In this document: positions 1-6,203 of the stretch, in pieces
Layout of the letters: each line of letters opens with the position of its first letter
Position numbering within the stretch: position 1 is the first letter of the stretch
Origin: Pseudomonadota bacterium
GTDB lineage: Bacteria > Pseudomonadota > Alphaproteobacteria > Rhodobacterales > Rhodobacteraceae
Length of the DNA: 30,166 nucleotides
Assembly (NCBI GenBank): GCA_027592105.1
Contig: JAQCLA010000005.1
Coordinates: 1 to 30,166, forward strand
Direction: 5' to 3'
Program-made: the position numbers and the translations under genes
Notes under the pieces: generated by a model
The model's input: only the letters and a program-made list of their open reading frames with translations
Databases searched by the model: none
What the model was told of the DNA's origin: nothing

Positions 1-149
1 GACAGGGCCACCCCAAGAATGGCGGCATGGGCTGTGGCATCGCCGAAATAGGCCATGCGCCGCCAGACAACAAAACTGCCCAAGGGTGCCGCCGCAAAGG
101 CCACACCAACACCAGCCAGCGCCGCGCGTGTCATGAAATCATCCAGCAT
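1..149 (-). CDS. znuB: Zinc ABC transporter permease ZnuB, N-terminal part (runs off the left edge)
   Basis: Only the first 49 codons are inside the window. The translation begins MLDDFMTRAALAGVG and continues through a first hydrophobic helix (residues 9-28) to WRRMAYFGDATAHAAILG. The GD-x-x-AH-x-x-x-x-G pattern is typical of ABC-3 family permeases, the membrane channel of ZnuABC-type zinc importers. Its ATG overlaps the znuC stop by one base (TAATG on the minus strand), so it is translationally coupled to znuC and cotranscribed with zur-znuC. The family assignment follows from the motif and the context; the rest of the gene cannot be judged. Confidence 0.9.
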   Translation of the reverse strand, partial: MLDDFMTRAALAGVGVAFAAAPLGSFVVWRRMAYFGDATAHAAILGVAL

Positions 150-913
150 TACTCGGCGGCCTCAGTCTCTTTGTTGTGCGGCGCATGGTCGTGCGTGCAG
201 GTTGCGTCATGCGTGTGGTCATGCTCGTGCCGATAGAGAGCCAGCGCGCCACCTGTCCCGGTGCCAAAAAGCGCGCGGTATTCGGGCGCCGCCGAGACCA
301 GCTCGGGTGTGCCTTCGCAACAGACATGGCCATTGAGGCAGATCACCCGATCAGAGGCCGCCATCACGACATGCAATTCGTGGCTGATCATCAGGATTGC
401 GCAGCCGGTTTTCTGGCGGACCTCTTCGATCTGAAGATAGAACGCGGCTGAGCCGGGTTGGTCCAGCCCCTGAGTTGCTTCATCGAGCAAAAGCAAATCA
501 GGCTTGTTGATGAGCGCGCGCGCCAACAGGACGCGTTGGAACTGTCCGCCCGACAGAGCAGACATCTGGCGCTGCGACAGCCCGGGCACACCGGCACGTT
601 CCAATGCTGCTGTGCAGGCGTCTCGCGTGGTGCCGCCGGGCAGGCGCAGAAACCGTTCCACGGTGATCGGCAGGGTCGGATCGATGTGAAGTTTCTGAGG
701 GACGTAGCCAATGCGCAGCCCCGGCTTGTGCGTTACACGCCCGGACGACGGGCTTGCCGCACCGATAAGCAAGCGCAAGAGGGTGGTCTTGCCGGACCCG
801 TTCGGCCCCACGACGGTCACGATCTCACCGGGCTCCACGGTCAGGGACACGTCGCGCAAAACCGTGTTCGCGCCATAGCTGACGCTGATTTTCTCCGCGG
901 CGATCAGGCTCAT
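149..913 (-). CDS. znuC: Zinc ABC transporter ATP-binding protein ZnuC
   Basis: This 254-aa ATPase would drive zinc import through ZnuB with zinc delivered by ZnuA. Visible motifs are Walker A GPNGSGKT (36-43), the Q-loop Gln73, signature LSGGQ (120-124), Walker B LLLLDEA (140-146) and the H-loop His178. The C-terminus beyond residue 227 is an added tail of about 25 residues rich in His (HEHDHTHDATCTHDHAPH), probably a metal-binding or sensing extension, as seen in some ZnuC proteins. The ATG overlaps the zur stop in an ATGA arrangement and the stop overlaps the znuB start, giving a tight zur-znuC-znuB operon. Confidence 0.95.
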   Translation of the reverse strand: MSLIAAEKISVSYGANTVLRDVSLTVEPGEIVTVVGPNGSGKTTLLRLLIGAASPSSGRVTHKPGLRIGYVPQKLHIDPTLPITVERFLRLPGGTTRDACTAALERAGVPGLSQRQMSALSGGQFQRVLLARALINKPDLLLLDEATQGLDQPGSAAFYLQIEEVRQKTGCAILMISHELHVVMAASDRVICLNGHVCCEGTPELVSAAPEYRALFGTGTGGALALYRHEHDHTHDATCTHDHAPHNKETEAAE

Positions 914-1428
914 GTGTCAGCCTTATCCGCGCAAGCAGGACAAATGCCCTCGGCTTCGACCACGGTCCGCTCGATCTTGAATCCCGTGGAGCGGGCTGCC
1001 TCTCCAAGGGCTCCGCGCGCAGGCGAAGACTGTGCCTCGGCCACCGAATCGCACAGTCGGCAGATCATGAACGCGGGCGAGTGATTGGCCCCGGGATGGG
1101 CGCAGGCGATGAAAGCGTTGAGGCGTTCGATCTTGTGCGCAAAGCCGTTGGCGACGAGGAACTCGAGCGCCCTGTAGGCCACGGGCGGTTGCGAGCCGAA
1201 CCCGGCATCGCGCAGCCTGTCGAGCATCTCATAGGCCCCAAGGGCGCGATGCTCTTGCAAGAGGATCTCCAGTGCCTTGCGGCGGACGGGCGTAAAACGA
1301 AGCCCTTCCGACTGACAATGCGCTTCGGCGGCGGCGAGACCCACGCTGATGCAGGACCCGTGATCGTGTTTTTCGAACCCGATCGGGTCGCTGGGCACAG
1401 GTTTTCCCGCTTGGGTGACACTTGTCAT
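910..1428 (-). CDS. zur: Zinc uptake regulator Zur (Fur family)
   Basis: This 172-aa Fur-family repressor would sense intracellular zinc and shut off zinc uptake genes. The N-terminal winged helix-turn-helix spans about residues 40-100 (FTPVRRKALEILLQ, then PPVAYRALEFL). The C-terminal part has the paired structural zinc cysteines CRLC (123/126) and CPAC (163/166). It is first in the zur-znuC-znuB operon, divergent from znuA, and that neighbourhood makes Zur much more likely than Fur or PerR. The gene probably represses itself and znuA through the AT-rich element at 1454-1470. An unusual N-terminal extension of about 30 residues includes a short HDHGSC segment. Confidence 0.93.
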   Translation of the reverse strand: MTSVTQAGKPVPSDPIGFEKHDHGSCISVGLAAAEAHCQSEGLRFTPVRRKALEILLQEHRALGAYEMLDRLRDAGFGSQPPVAYRALEFLVANGFAHKIERLNAFIACAHPGANHSPAFMICRLCDSVAEAQSSPARGALGEAARSTGFKIERTVVEAEGICPACADKADT

Positions 1429-1453
1429 GTTATTTCATTTCCTATACCCAAAC

Positions 1454-1470
1454 TGTAACGTTATATAATC
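1454..1470. promoter_or_regulatory. Candidate Zur operator in the zur/znuA divergent promoter
   Basis: The sequence TGTAACGTTATATAATC lies 15 bp before the znuA start and 26 bp before zur. It has an AT-rich partly palindromic core (GTTATATAAT) and contains a TATAAT -10-like hexamer at 1464-1469, so a repressor bound here would block transcription. A near copy (14 of 17 bases on the opposite strand) occurs at 3461-3477 before hisI. That recurrence next to a zinc-regulator locus is the main support; the Zur assignment is inferred from position. Confidence 0.65.
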
Positions 1471-1484
1471 ACATGGAGCCGGAT

Positions 1485-2606
1485 ATGTCCAGAAACCTCA
1501 TTCCCCTGTCAGTTGTCGCAACCCTGCTCGGGGGTACGGCTTTGGCCGATGTGCCAAGCGTTGCTGTCGATATCGCGCCGGTGCATTCGCTGGTGGCGCG
1601 CGTGATGCAGGGGGTGGGCGAGCCCTCCCTGATCGTGGCCCCTGGGGCAAGCCCGCATGAGTATAGCCTTCGCCCATCAGAGGCGACAGCATTGCAGGAG
1701 GCCGATCTGGTTTTTTGGGTCAGTCCCGACCTGACGCCTTGGCTGGAAGGCGCGATCGAGACACTGGCCGGTGACGCGACCGTCACGGAACTTCTTGAGG
1801 TTGATGGAACGACTGAACTGGCGTTCCGGGAAGGCGCATCGTTCGAAGTGCATGACCACGGGGATGAGGACCACGCAGACGAGGACCACGTTGACGGTGA
1901 CCACGACGATCACGATCACGATCACGATGAACATGCGGAAGGCGAGGAACATGATGAGCATGGGCATGAGGAACATGCCGAGGAAGCAGGGCATGATGAT
2001 CACGGTCATGAAGAGCATGCGGAAGGCGATGATCACGGGCACGACGACCATGAAGAGCACGCAGACGCTGACGGGCACGAAGGCCACGACCACGGCGCAT
2101 ACGACCCCCACGCTTGGTTGTCGCCCGACAATGGTGCCGTCTGGTTGAACGCTATCGCGGCGCAACTTTCCGCGGCCGATCCGGACAATGCGGGCGCCTA
2201 TTTTGCCAATGCGGCAGCAGGGCGGGACGAACTGACCGCGCTGAGTGCCGAGATCAACGGCATTCTCGATCCGGTGCGTGGCCGCAACTTCATCGTCTTC
2301 CATGACGCCTATCAGTATTTCGAGACCGCCTTCGACTTCCCCGCCTCGGGCGCAATATCGGTCTCAGATGCCTCCGACCCAAGTCCGGCGCGCATTGCAG
2401 AGATACAGGCGCGGGTCGCAGAGCAGGGCGTGACCTGCGTGCTGTCGGAACCGCAATTCGATCCCGGCATCGTGGCCGCGGTGATGGACGGGTCCGAAGC
2501 GAATACCGGCGTGCTCGATCCACTGGGTTCCGACCTCGAGCCAGGACCAGACCTCTACGGGAACGTCCTGCGCAACCTCGCCACGGCGCTGGCAGACTGC
2601 CTCTAG
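1485..2606 (+). CDS. znuA: Periplasmic zinc-binding protein ZnuA
   Basis: This is a 373-aa cluster A-I solute-binding protein that captures periplasmic zinc for ZnuBC. The start at 1485 is preferred over 1422 because GGAG lies 6 bp upstream and it opens directly on a signal peptide (MSRNLIPLSVVATLLGGTALA, cut before DVPS). Likely zinc ligands are His58 (SPHEY), His209 (DPHAW) and His273 (FHDAY). Cys318 and Cys372 may form the disulfide known in ZnuA. Between residues 121 and 205 is a long His/Asp/Glu-rich loop with about 24 histidines and internally repeated HxEEHAE units, the typical ZnuA histidine loop but very long. It is transcribed away from zur across the candidate operator. Confidence 0.95.
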   Translation: MSRNLIPLSVVATLLGGTALADVPSVAVDIAPVHSLVARVMQGVGEPSLIVAPGASPHEYSLRPSEATALQEADLVFWVSPDLTPWLEGAIETLAGDATVTELLEVDGTTELAFREGASFEVHDHGDEDHADEDHVDGDHDDHDHDHDEHAEGEEHDEHGHEEHAEEAGHDDHGHEEHAEGDDHGHDDHEEHADADGHEGHDHGAYDPHAWLSPDNGAVWLNAIAAQLSAADPDNAGAYFANAAAGRDELTALSAEINGILDPVRGRNFIVFHDAYQYFETAFDFPASGAISVSDASDPSPARIAEIQARVAEQGVTCVLSEPQFDPGIVAAVMDGSEANTGVLDPLGSDLEPGPDLYGNVLRNLATALADCL

Positions 2607-2706
2607 TCACTTTCGACCGCGTGCTGCCATACGTCTCTGGTGGCGCGCGGTACGTTATCCGTTTTGTGTGATGAGGCCCCGCCCGACAAAGGCGCAATTG
2701 GAGGTG

Positions 2707-2967
2707 TCAGGCACTGACCACTTGAAGATCAGCCTCCGTGATCGCCGCGACGGGCAAATGTATCACAAATCCGCGTCGGACCATGTCAAGGCCAAGGATC
2801 GTGATCTGAGTCGCCGGACCCGGACAAGCGTGATCATCACAAGGGATCTCGCTGACTGAAACGAGCGCATGGCTTCCAAGCCGCGCCCGTTCGCGGACCA
2901 TGCGTTTGACACGCTGCACGTGCCAGAGCGTGGCCGCCCGCTCGCGCATGTCTGCAGCGAGGCTCAC
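2707..2967 (-). CDS. Small conserved-looking protein coupled to hisI, function unknown
   Basis: This 86-aa reading frame starts with GTG overlapping the hisI stop (GTGA), a classic coupling arrangement, so it is probably a real second gene of a hisI operon. The protein has a basic helical N-terminal part (residues 1-32) and then VSEIPCDDHACPGPATQITI, with Cys43 and Cys48 in a C-x4-C pattern. It ends in a predicted beta-rich segment, GFVIHLPVAAITEADL. I do not recognise a named family with certainty. The paired cysteines and the zinc-locus setting make a metal-related role possible, but that is inference. It converges with znuA, 100 bp away. Confidence 0.6.
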   Translation of the reverse strand: MSLAADMRERAATLWHVQRVKRMVRERARLGSHALVSVSEIPCDDHACPGPATQITILGLDMVRRGFVIHLPVAAITEADLQVVSA

Positions 2968-3437
2968 AGTTGCGTCGGATTGGGCGCATCGCCATAGGTG
3001 GCGACTGGGTCAAACGCCTTCACGTTTTCCATGAAAATCAACGGGTCTCCCGCGTGTTCAGCGGTTGGTATTGCCCGATAGAAACATGACCTGTAGCCGA
3101 CATGGCAGGATGCAGCCGTGCCGCCAATGTCGACCCGAAGCCAGATCGCATCCTGATCATCGTCGATCCGCGCCTCTACAACTTTTTGCACAAGGCCCGA
3201 GGTGGTTCCCTTGCGCCACATCTCTTGGCGGGAGCGGCTGAAGTAATGCGCCTCGCCGGTTTCCAGCGTCAGACGCAACGCTTCAGCGTTCATCCAACCC
3301 AGCATCAAAACCTCGTGGCTGGTGACGTCGGTGGTGACGCAGGGAACGAGCCCGTCCGCGCCAAATTTCGGCGCAAGCTCACACCCCTCTTCGACCTGAT
3401 CGACCGAACGGCGCGGATAAAAAGGGATGCTGGACAT
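2964..3437 (-). CDS. hisI: Phosphoribosyl-AMP cyclohydrolase (HisI), variant with altered zinc site
   Basis: This 157-aa enzyme would hydrolyse phosphoribosyl-AMP in histidine biosynthesis. Family motifs are clear: LMLGWMNAEALRLTLETG, SRSRQEMWRKGTTSG and CHVGYRSCFYR. The start at 3437 is chosen because AGAGGA precedes it by about 8 bp; the longer reading frame to 3482 would run through the candidate operator. The usual D-C-D-x-D metal segment reads D-D-D-Q-D (92-96), so Asp93 stands where the zinc-ligand cysteine normally is, while Cys111 and Cys118 remain. No other his gene is next to it; its neighbours are zinc genes. It may be a Zur-controlled paralogue that works with little or no zinc, or simply a lineage variant of the only HisI. 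Confidence 0.88.
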   Translation of the reverse strand: MSSIPFYPRRSVDQVEEGCELAPKFGADGLVPCVTTDVTSHEVLMLGWMNAEALRLTLETGEAHYFSRSRQEMWRKGTTSGLVQKVVEARIDDDQDAIWLRVDIGGTAASCHVGYRSCFYRAIPTAEHAGDPLIFMENVKAFDPVATYGDAPNPTQL

Positions 3438-3460
3438 GATTTGATCCTCTTGCGGAATAT

Positions 3461-3477
3461 TATGATATAACGTAACA
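3461..3477. promoter_or_regulatory. Second Zur-box-like element, upstream of hisI and of the divergent small genes
   Basis: TATGATATAACGTAACA, read on the opposite strand as TGTTACGTTATATCATA, matches the element in the zur/znuA gap at 14 of 17 positions, including the unbroken core ACGTTATAT. It lies 24 bp before the hisI ATG and 48 bp before the first small rightward gene, so it could control both directions. The match was found by eye; binding by Zur is inferred. Confidence 0.55.
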
Positions 3478-3524
3478 AACACAAATTACTGATCGGATCA
3501 AGATCGAAGAGAGAGGACGTCTTT

Positions 3525-3713
3525 ATGGAGCGCAAAGATGACAGGGTGCCAGTCACCTTGCTGACCGGCGCCCCGATCCTTCTGCGCGGCACACTTTGGC
3601 AGGAACGCCCTCGCACTGGCCTGCTGCACCGCTCACCACCCATCGAGGGGACGGGCGAGACACGTCTGGTGCTAGTCCTCGACCCTGTCGATGATCCGGA
3701 GGAGGTGGTTTGA
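3525..3713 (+). CDS. Small hypothetical protein, first gene of a two-gene unit
   Basis: This 62-aa frame has a good ribosome binding site (GAGAGGA, 7 bp before ATG). Its stop overlaps the next gene's ATG by one base (TGATG). The protein is mostly beta-like with no membrane segment: MERKDDRVPVTLLTGAPILL, a basic middle (RPRTGLLHRSPP) and an acidic end (LDPVDDPEEVV). I do not recognise a family. Expression is presumably linked to the 96-aa gene downstream and may share the Zur-like element with hisI. Confidence 0.55.
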   Translation: MERKDDRVPVTLLTGAPILLRGTLWQERPRTGLLHRSPPIEGTGETRLVLVLDPVDDPEEVV

Positions 3714-4003
3714 TGCGCGGCAATCGCGGAATGACGAGCCTCAAGCTCAAACAGCGTAACGAAGACCCGATGCGGGAATTCGACCGGCTGCCTCCCGAAT
3801 TGCGTTCTTGGCTTGCCTCAGCGGTTCTGCCTTGGCGGCCACGATCCGTGCGACACGCCTTCGACAAGGCCTTGGCCCGCACCCGGGACAAGACCAGCGC
3901 GATAAAAGAACTCGACCGTCTGCAAGAGCAGCTCATCGCCAGGGACGCACGCAAGGTCTGGGGTCAAGATCACCCACATGCTCTTCAGGATGCTGGAAGG
4001 TGA
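3713..4003 (+). CDS. Small DUF6525-like protein
   Basis: This 96-aa protein begins MRGNRGMTSLKLKQRNEDPM and continues with FDRLPPELRSWLASAVLPWR, then a helical C-terminal half (RHAFDKALARTRD, then ELDRLQEQLIARDARKVWG). The GN-x-G-x-TSLK opening and the LPPELR-x-WLA...LPW segment resemble a small uncharacterised family of Rhodobacterales that I associate from memory with DUF6525. The ATG at 3713 is preferred over TTG at 3710 because GGAGGTGG lies upstream and it gives the TGATG overlap. Function unknown. Confidence 0.65.
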   Translation: MRGNRGMTSLKLKQRNEDPMREFDRLPPELRSWLASAVLPWRPRSVRHAFDKALARTRDKTSAIKELDRLQEQLIARDARKVWGQDHPHALQDAGR

Positions 4004-4255
4004 GGAATGAGGCGTACACAAGGCGATCTATGTGAATTCGCAGGAATTGAAGGTACGTGCACCAGTCAATTGGAACCATGGGGTATCCGCAGGCTGCTTG
4101 AAGCAGACCTGCAGTTCTGAAAACCGCAGCAGGCCACGACCGCTCTGCCATCATACAGCTTTCTGAATTGCTGCACGATGCTCGAATGGCTGGTTCGGTG
4201 ACGCTGCGCCGCAGGGCTCGACTATGAAGCCAATGGCCGGTCTGGGCCGTCCGTG

Positions 4256-4822
4256 TTACAGCAACTCCACCGCTGCGCTCAGCTGTTCTGCGTTCACGTC
4301 GATGTAGCGTTGCGTTGTCGAAATATGAGAATGCCCCGCAAGTTCCGCCAGCAAACGCACACCCACACCCTTGTTAGCCAGTCGTGTAATGTACGTCCTG
4401 CGCCCCGAATGGCTTGATGCATCCTTGAGCCCTACCGCCTTGTAGATATCCAGGAACAGCTGGCACATGGTGTTGGCCGAGAAGTGCCCGCCTTTCTGGC
4501 TCTCAAACAATGGCCTGCTGGGATCGCTCAAGTTCAAGCCCGCAGCATATTCCGCCAATGCCCTGCGCAAGCGCTGATTCAAATAAACGGTGCGTGTCCG
4601 GCCGCCTTTGCTCTGAGCCACTGACAGGATGAACTGCTCTCGCACAGCGGCTGCCTCATCGAACACATCCCCCCGCGTCAACCCTGCCAGTTCCTTGGCT
4701 CGCAGCCCCGCGTAGAAGCTGAACAGGATGATGGTCTCGTCACGCACAGGATGACGACGGCTGCGGCAGTACTGTATAACTCGCCGCAGTTGGGCTTCGT
4801 TGAGCGTCTGTGCTTGGCGCAT
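4256..4822 (-). CDS. Minimal tyrosine recombinase (integrase catalytic domain only)
   Basis: This 188-aa phage-integrase-family recombinase has the full catalytic set: Arg41 (AGLRAKEL), Lys72 (SKGGRTRTV), His138 and Arg141 (HSGRRTYIT), His164 (LAGHSHISTTQRY) and the nucleophile Tyr173. The usual N-terminal SAM-like core-binding domain is missing, so it is about half the length of a typical integrase. The start at 4822 is chosen over 4849 because a G-rich site (GGGGGAT) precedes it. It lies between the zinc/hisI block and the flagellar region and could be an island integrase or a domesticated recombinase. No attachment site, tRNA or partner transposition gene was seen nearby. Confidence 0.85.
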   Translation of the reverse strand: MRQAQTLNEAQLRRVIQYCRSRRHPVRDETIILFSFYAGLRAKELAGLTRGDVFDEAAAVREQFILSVAQSKGGRTRTVYLNQRLRRALAEYAAGLNLSDPSRPLFESQKGGHFSANTMCQLFLDIYKAVGLKDASSHSGRRTYITRLANKGVGVRLLAELAGHSHISTTQRYIDVNAEQLSAAVELL

Positions 4823-4887
4823 GGTGTAATCCCCCGAAAACCTAATCATTTGCTATAAATGACTGTAAAGTCTGAGGTTTCGGTTGG

Positions 4888-5037
4888 TCAGGTTGCGTAA
4901 AGCCAGCGAACAAGGCCCAGGTCGGCATTATGCAATGCCGCGTCCATCAAAACCTTCGCCCAGAGTGTGTCCCCCGAGGGGGAGAGGCCAGTTTTGCCTT
5001 TGACTGATGCAATAGGCATCGCCTCGCGGCTGTTCAC
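4888..5037 (-). pseudogene. Possible coding remnant in the stretch between the integrase and 5199
   Basis: The 376 bases from 4823 to 5198 hold no clear gene. On the minus strand an open frame stays free of stops from about 5115 to 4888 and ends in a protein-like tail, SGDTLWAKVLMDAALHNADL followed by GLVRWLYAT. The only in-frame starts are a GTG at 5037 and an internal ATG, neither with a good ribosome binding site. It may be the tail of a decayed mobile-element gene on the same strand as the integrase. The sigma54 promoter at 5075-5090 lies in the same stretch on the other strand. Low certainty. Confidence 0.2.
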
Positions 5038-5074
5038 TCGTTTGGAGGGCGCTCGCAGATTGGATTGTTCAGAC

Positions 5075-5090
5075 TGGCACAGTTTTTGCT
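5075..5090 (+). promoter_or_regulatory. Consensus sigma54 (-24/-12) promoter
   Basis: TGGCACAGTTTTTGCT matches the sigma54 consensus TGGCAC-N5-TTGCW completely, with ten bases between the GG and GC. Transcription would start near 5101 and run rightward into small ORFs and the M15A-type peptidase gene. No Fur/Zur or sigma70 signal was evident here. The match was found by reading; activity is inferred from the other sigma54 promoters and rpoN in the same window. Confidence 0.75.
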
Positions 5091-5198
5091 GAACTATAAC
5101 GATGAGCGAATGCGTAGGGTGAATATTTCATTCAAGAAAGGGCTTCAATGCGTTCGCATATGCCAGTCATTTTTGTCCCCTAATAGCGGCCGGTTCGT

Positions 5199-5303
5199 AT
5201 GTGGATGCATGCTCAAAACGTAACAGTGAACTCGTGGATACGCGCATTGTTGCCTCGAAAAGGTGGATTTTCGGTCATGATTGAAGGCGGGGTAAAGTGT
5301 TGA
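5199..5303 (+). CDS. Very small ORF (34 aa) in the sigma54 transcript
   Basis: The frame begins MWMHAQNVTVNSWIRALL and ends VMIEGGVKC at a TGA that overlaps a following ATG (TGATG). That ATG opens a six-codon mini-frame, which in turn ends two bases into the start of the 66-aa frame. The chain of stop-start overlaps down to the peptidase suggests translation running through the leader. There is no strong ribosome binding site, and the protein resembles nothing I know. It may be a leader peptide or chance. Confidence 0.22.
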   Translation: MWMHAQNVTVNSWIRALLPRKGGFSVMIEGGVKC

Positions 5304-5319
5304 TGAAAGGGATCGAACG

Positions 5320-5520
5320 ATGACTTGTGTTGACCCTACGTCAGGCGCTGTTACCCAAATCAATCCGAGGAAAAAGGCCTTTGATTGGGTCTTTCATGCG
5401 TTACAGAAAGATAAATTCTTGCGGCTGTCTCGAAAAAAGCCACGTACCCAGCACGGCGGCGAAGCTTCGGCCTTTTGCGCTTTGACCTCCATGGTGGCTC
5501 AAGGGCGGGCCCTCACATGA
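5320..5520 (+). CDS. Small ORF (66 aa) coupled to the M15A-type peptidase
   Basis: This frame has AAGGGAT about 7 bp before its ATG, and its TGA overlaps the peptidase ATG (ATGA). The protein is basic with a helical middle (KAFDWVFHALQKDKFLRLSR), no signal peptide and no recognised domain. Its position in a sigma54-driven transcript and the tight overlap are the only arguments that it is real. It could instead be an untranslated leader or a translational coupler for the peptidase. Confidence 0.35.
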   Translation: MTCVDPTSGAVTQINPRKKAFDWVFHALQKDKFLRLSRKKPRTQHGGEASAFCALTSMVAQGRALT

Positions 5521-6203
5521 AGCGGCAAACTTATCTATCCCGGCGGATGTTTTTGGCAGGAATGCTCGCCGCACCCACCGCTGCAGCGTCGGCGCCCCTG
5601 ATCGATCTTTCAAATGGCCAGGGAATTTTTGCCGCGAGCGGTAATCGGCAAACCTCGGAACGGTTTCAGAGCCTTTACTCTGGTAAGTTACCAGTCATCA
5701 CAGATCCTTCTACTATGGCTGCGCCAGCAAAACCGACCTTCCTGTACGATCGTGTGTTGAGACTGAATCTTCGAAATACAAATGTTGATGAGCTGATGTC
5801 ATTCAGCGTGTCGCCAACGCTTGAAGTGCGCGAGGCAGATCGGCGGCGTTTGAATCACTTTCTGAGAGATTGGCGTGAGAACGAAGTGATCCCGATAGAT
5901 GAACAAGTGCTCAATGATTTGCTGTTGATTTGTGCCCAGCAGATTGTTGAAAGCAACGAAATCGATGTTTCAATTGCTTCGGGGTATCGTTCGAACAAGA
6001 CGAACCAAATGTTGCGACAGCGTAGCCGTGAAGTTGCTTTGAACTCGCTGCATACCGAAGGAAAAGCCATCGACTTCTGGCTTCCAACTGTTTCAAGTCG
6101 CAGGCTTGGTGATGTCGCTCGCGAAATTTGCAATGGTGGTGTTGGTGTTTATCGCGATTTTGTTCACATCGATAGCGGGCCACGACGTCGCTGGGGTGTT
6201 TAG
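5517..6203 (+). CDS. Tat-exported M15A-type (DUF882/YcbK-like) murein peptidase
   Basis: This 228-aa protein starts with a twin-arginine signal (LSRRMFLAGMLAAPTAAASA, residues 7-26). Its C-terminal half matches the DUF882/peptidase M15A family: SGYRSNKTN (155-163), NSLHTEGKAIDFWLP with His179 and Asp186, NGGVGVY and FVHID with His217, the presumed zinc ligands. Relatives such as E. coli MepK (YcbK) are zinc endopeptidases that cut peptidoglycan cross-links. The ATG at 5517 sits right before the signal peptide; the longer frame from 5475 would bury it. A consensus sigma54 promoter lies 430 bp upstream with no other clear gene between, which suggests control with the flagellar genes. That link is inference. 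Confidence 0.85.
   Translation: MKRQTYLSRRMFLAGMLAAPTAAASAPLIDLSNGQGIFAASGNRQTSERFQSLYSGKLPVITDPSTMAAPAKPTFLYDRVLRLNLRNTNVDELMSFSVSPTLEVREADRRRLNHFLRDWRENEVIPIDEQVLNDLLLICAQQIVESNEIDVSIASGYRSNKTNQMLRQRSREVALNSLHTEGKAIDFWLPTVSSRRLGDVAREICNGGVGVYRDFVHIDSGPRRRWGV

Noticed and set aside
1677..2303. Long minus-strand frame (208 aa) opposite znuA
   Set aside because: It is the shadow of the repetitive His/Asp/Glu codons of znuA; the valine/methionine runs are the antisense of that loop.
3437..3482. Longer hisI start (MFVTLYHNIPQEDQI...)
   Set aside because: It would read through the operator-like element, lacks a ribosome binding site, and the extra residues are not family-like.
4090..4140. Short inverted repeats around CTGCTT-g-AAGCAG as an attachment site or terminator
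   Set aside because: The stem is only 6 bp with a one-base loop, no T tract and no second copy near the integrase.
5145..5363. 72-aa minus-strand frame downstream of the sigma54 promoter
   Set aside because: No ribosome binding site or motif, and it runs against the sigma54 transcript.
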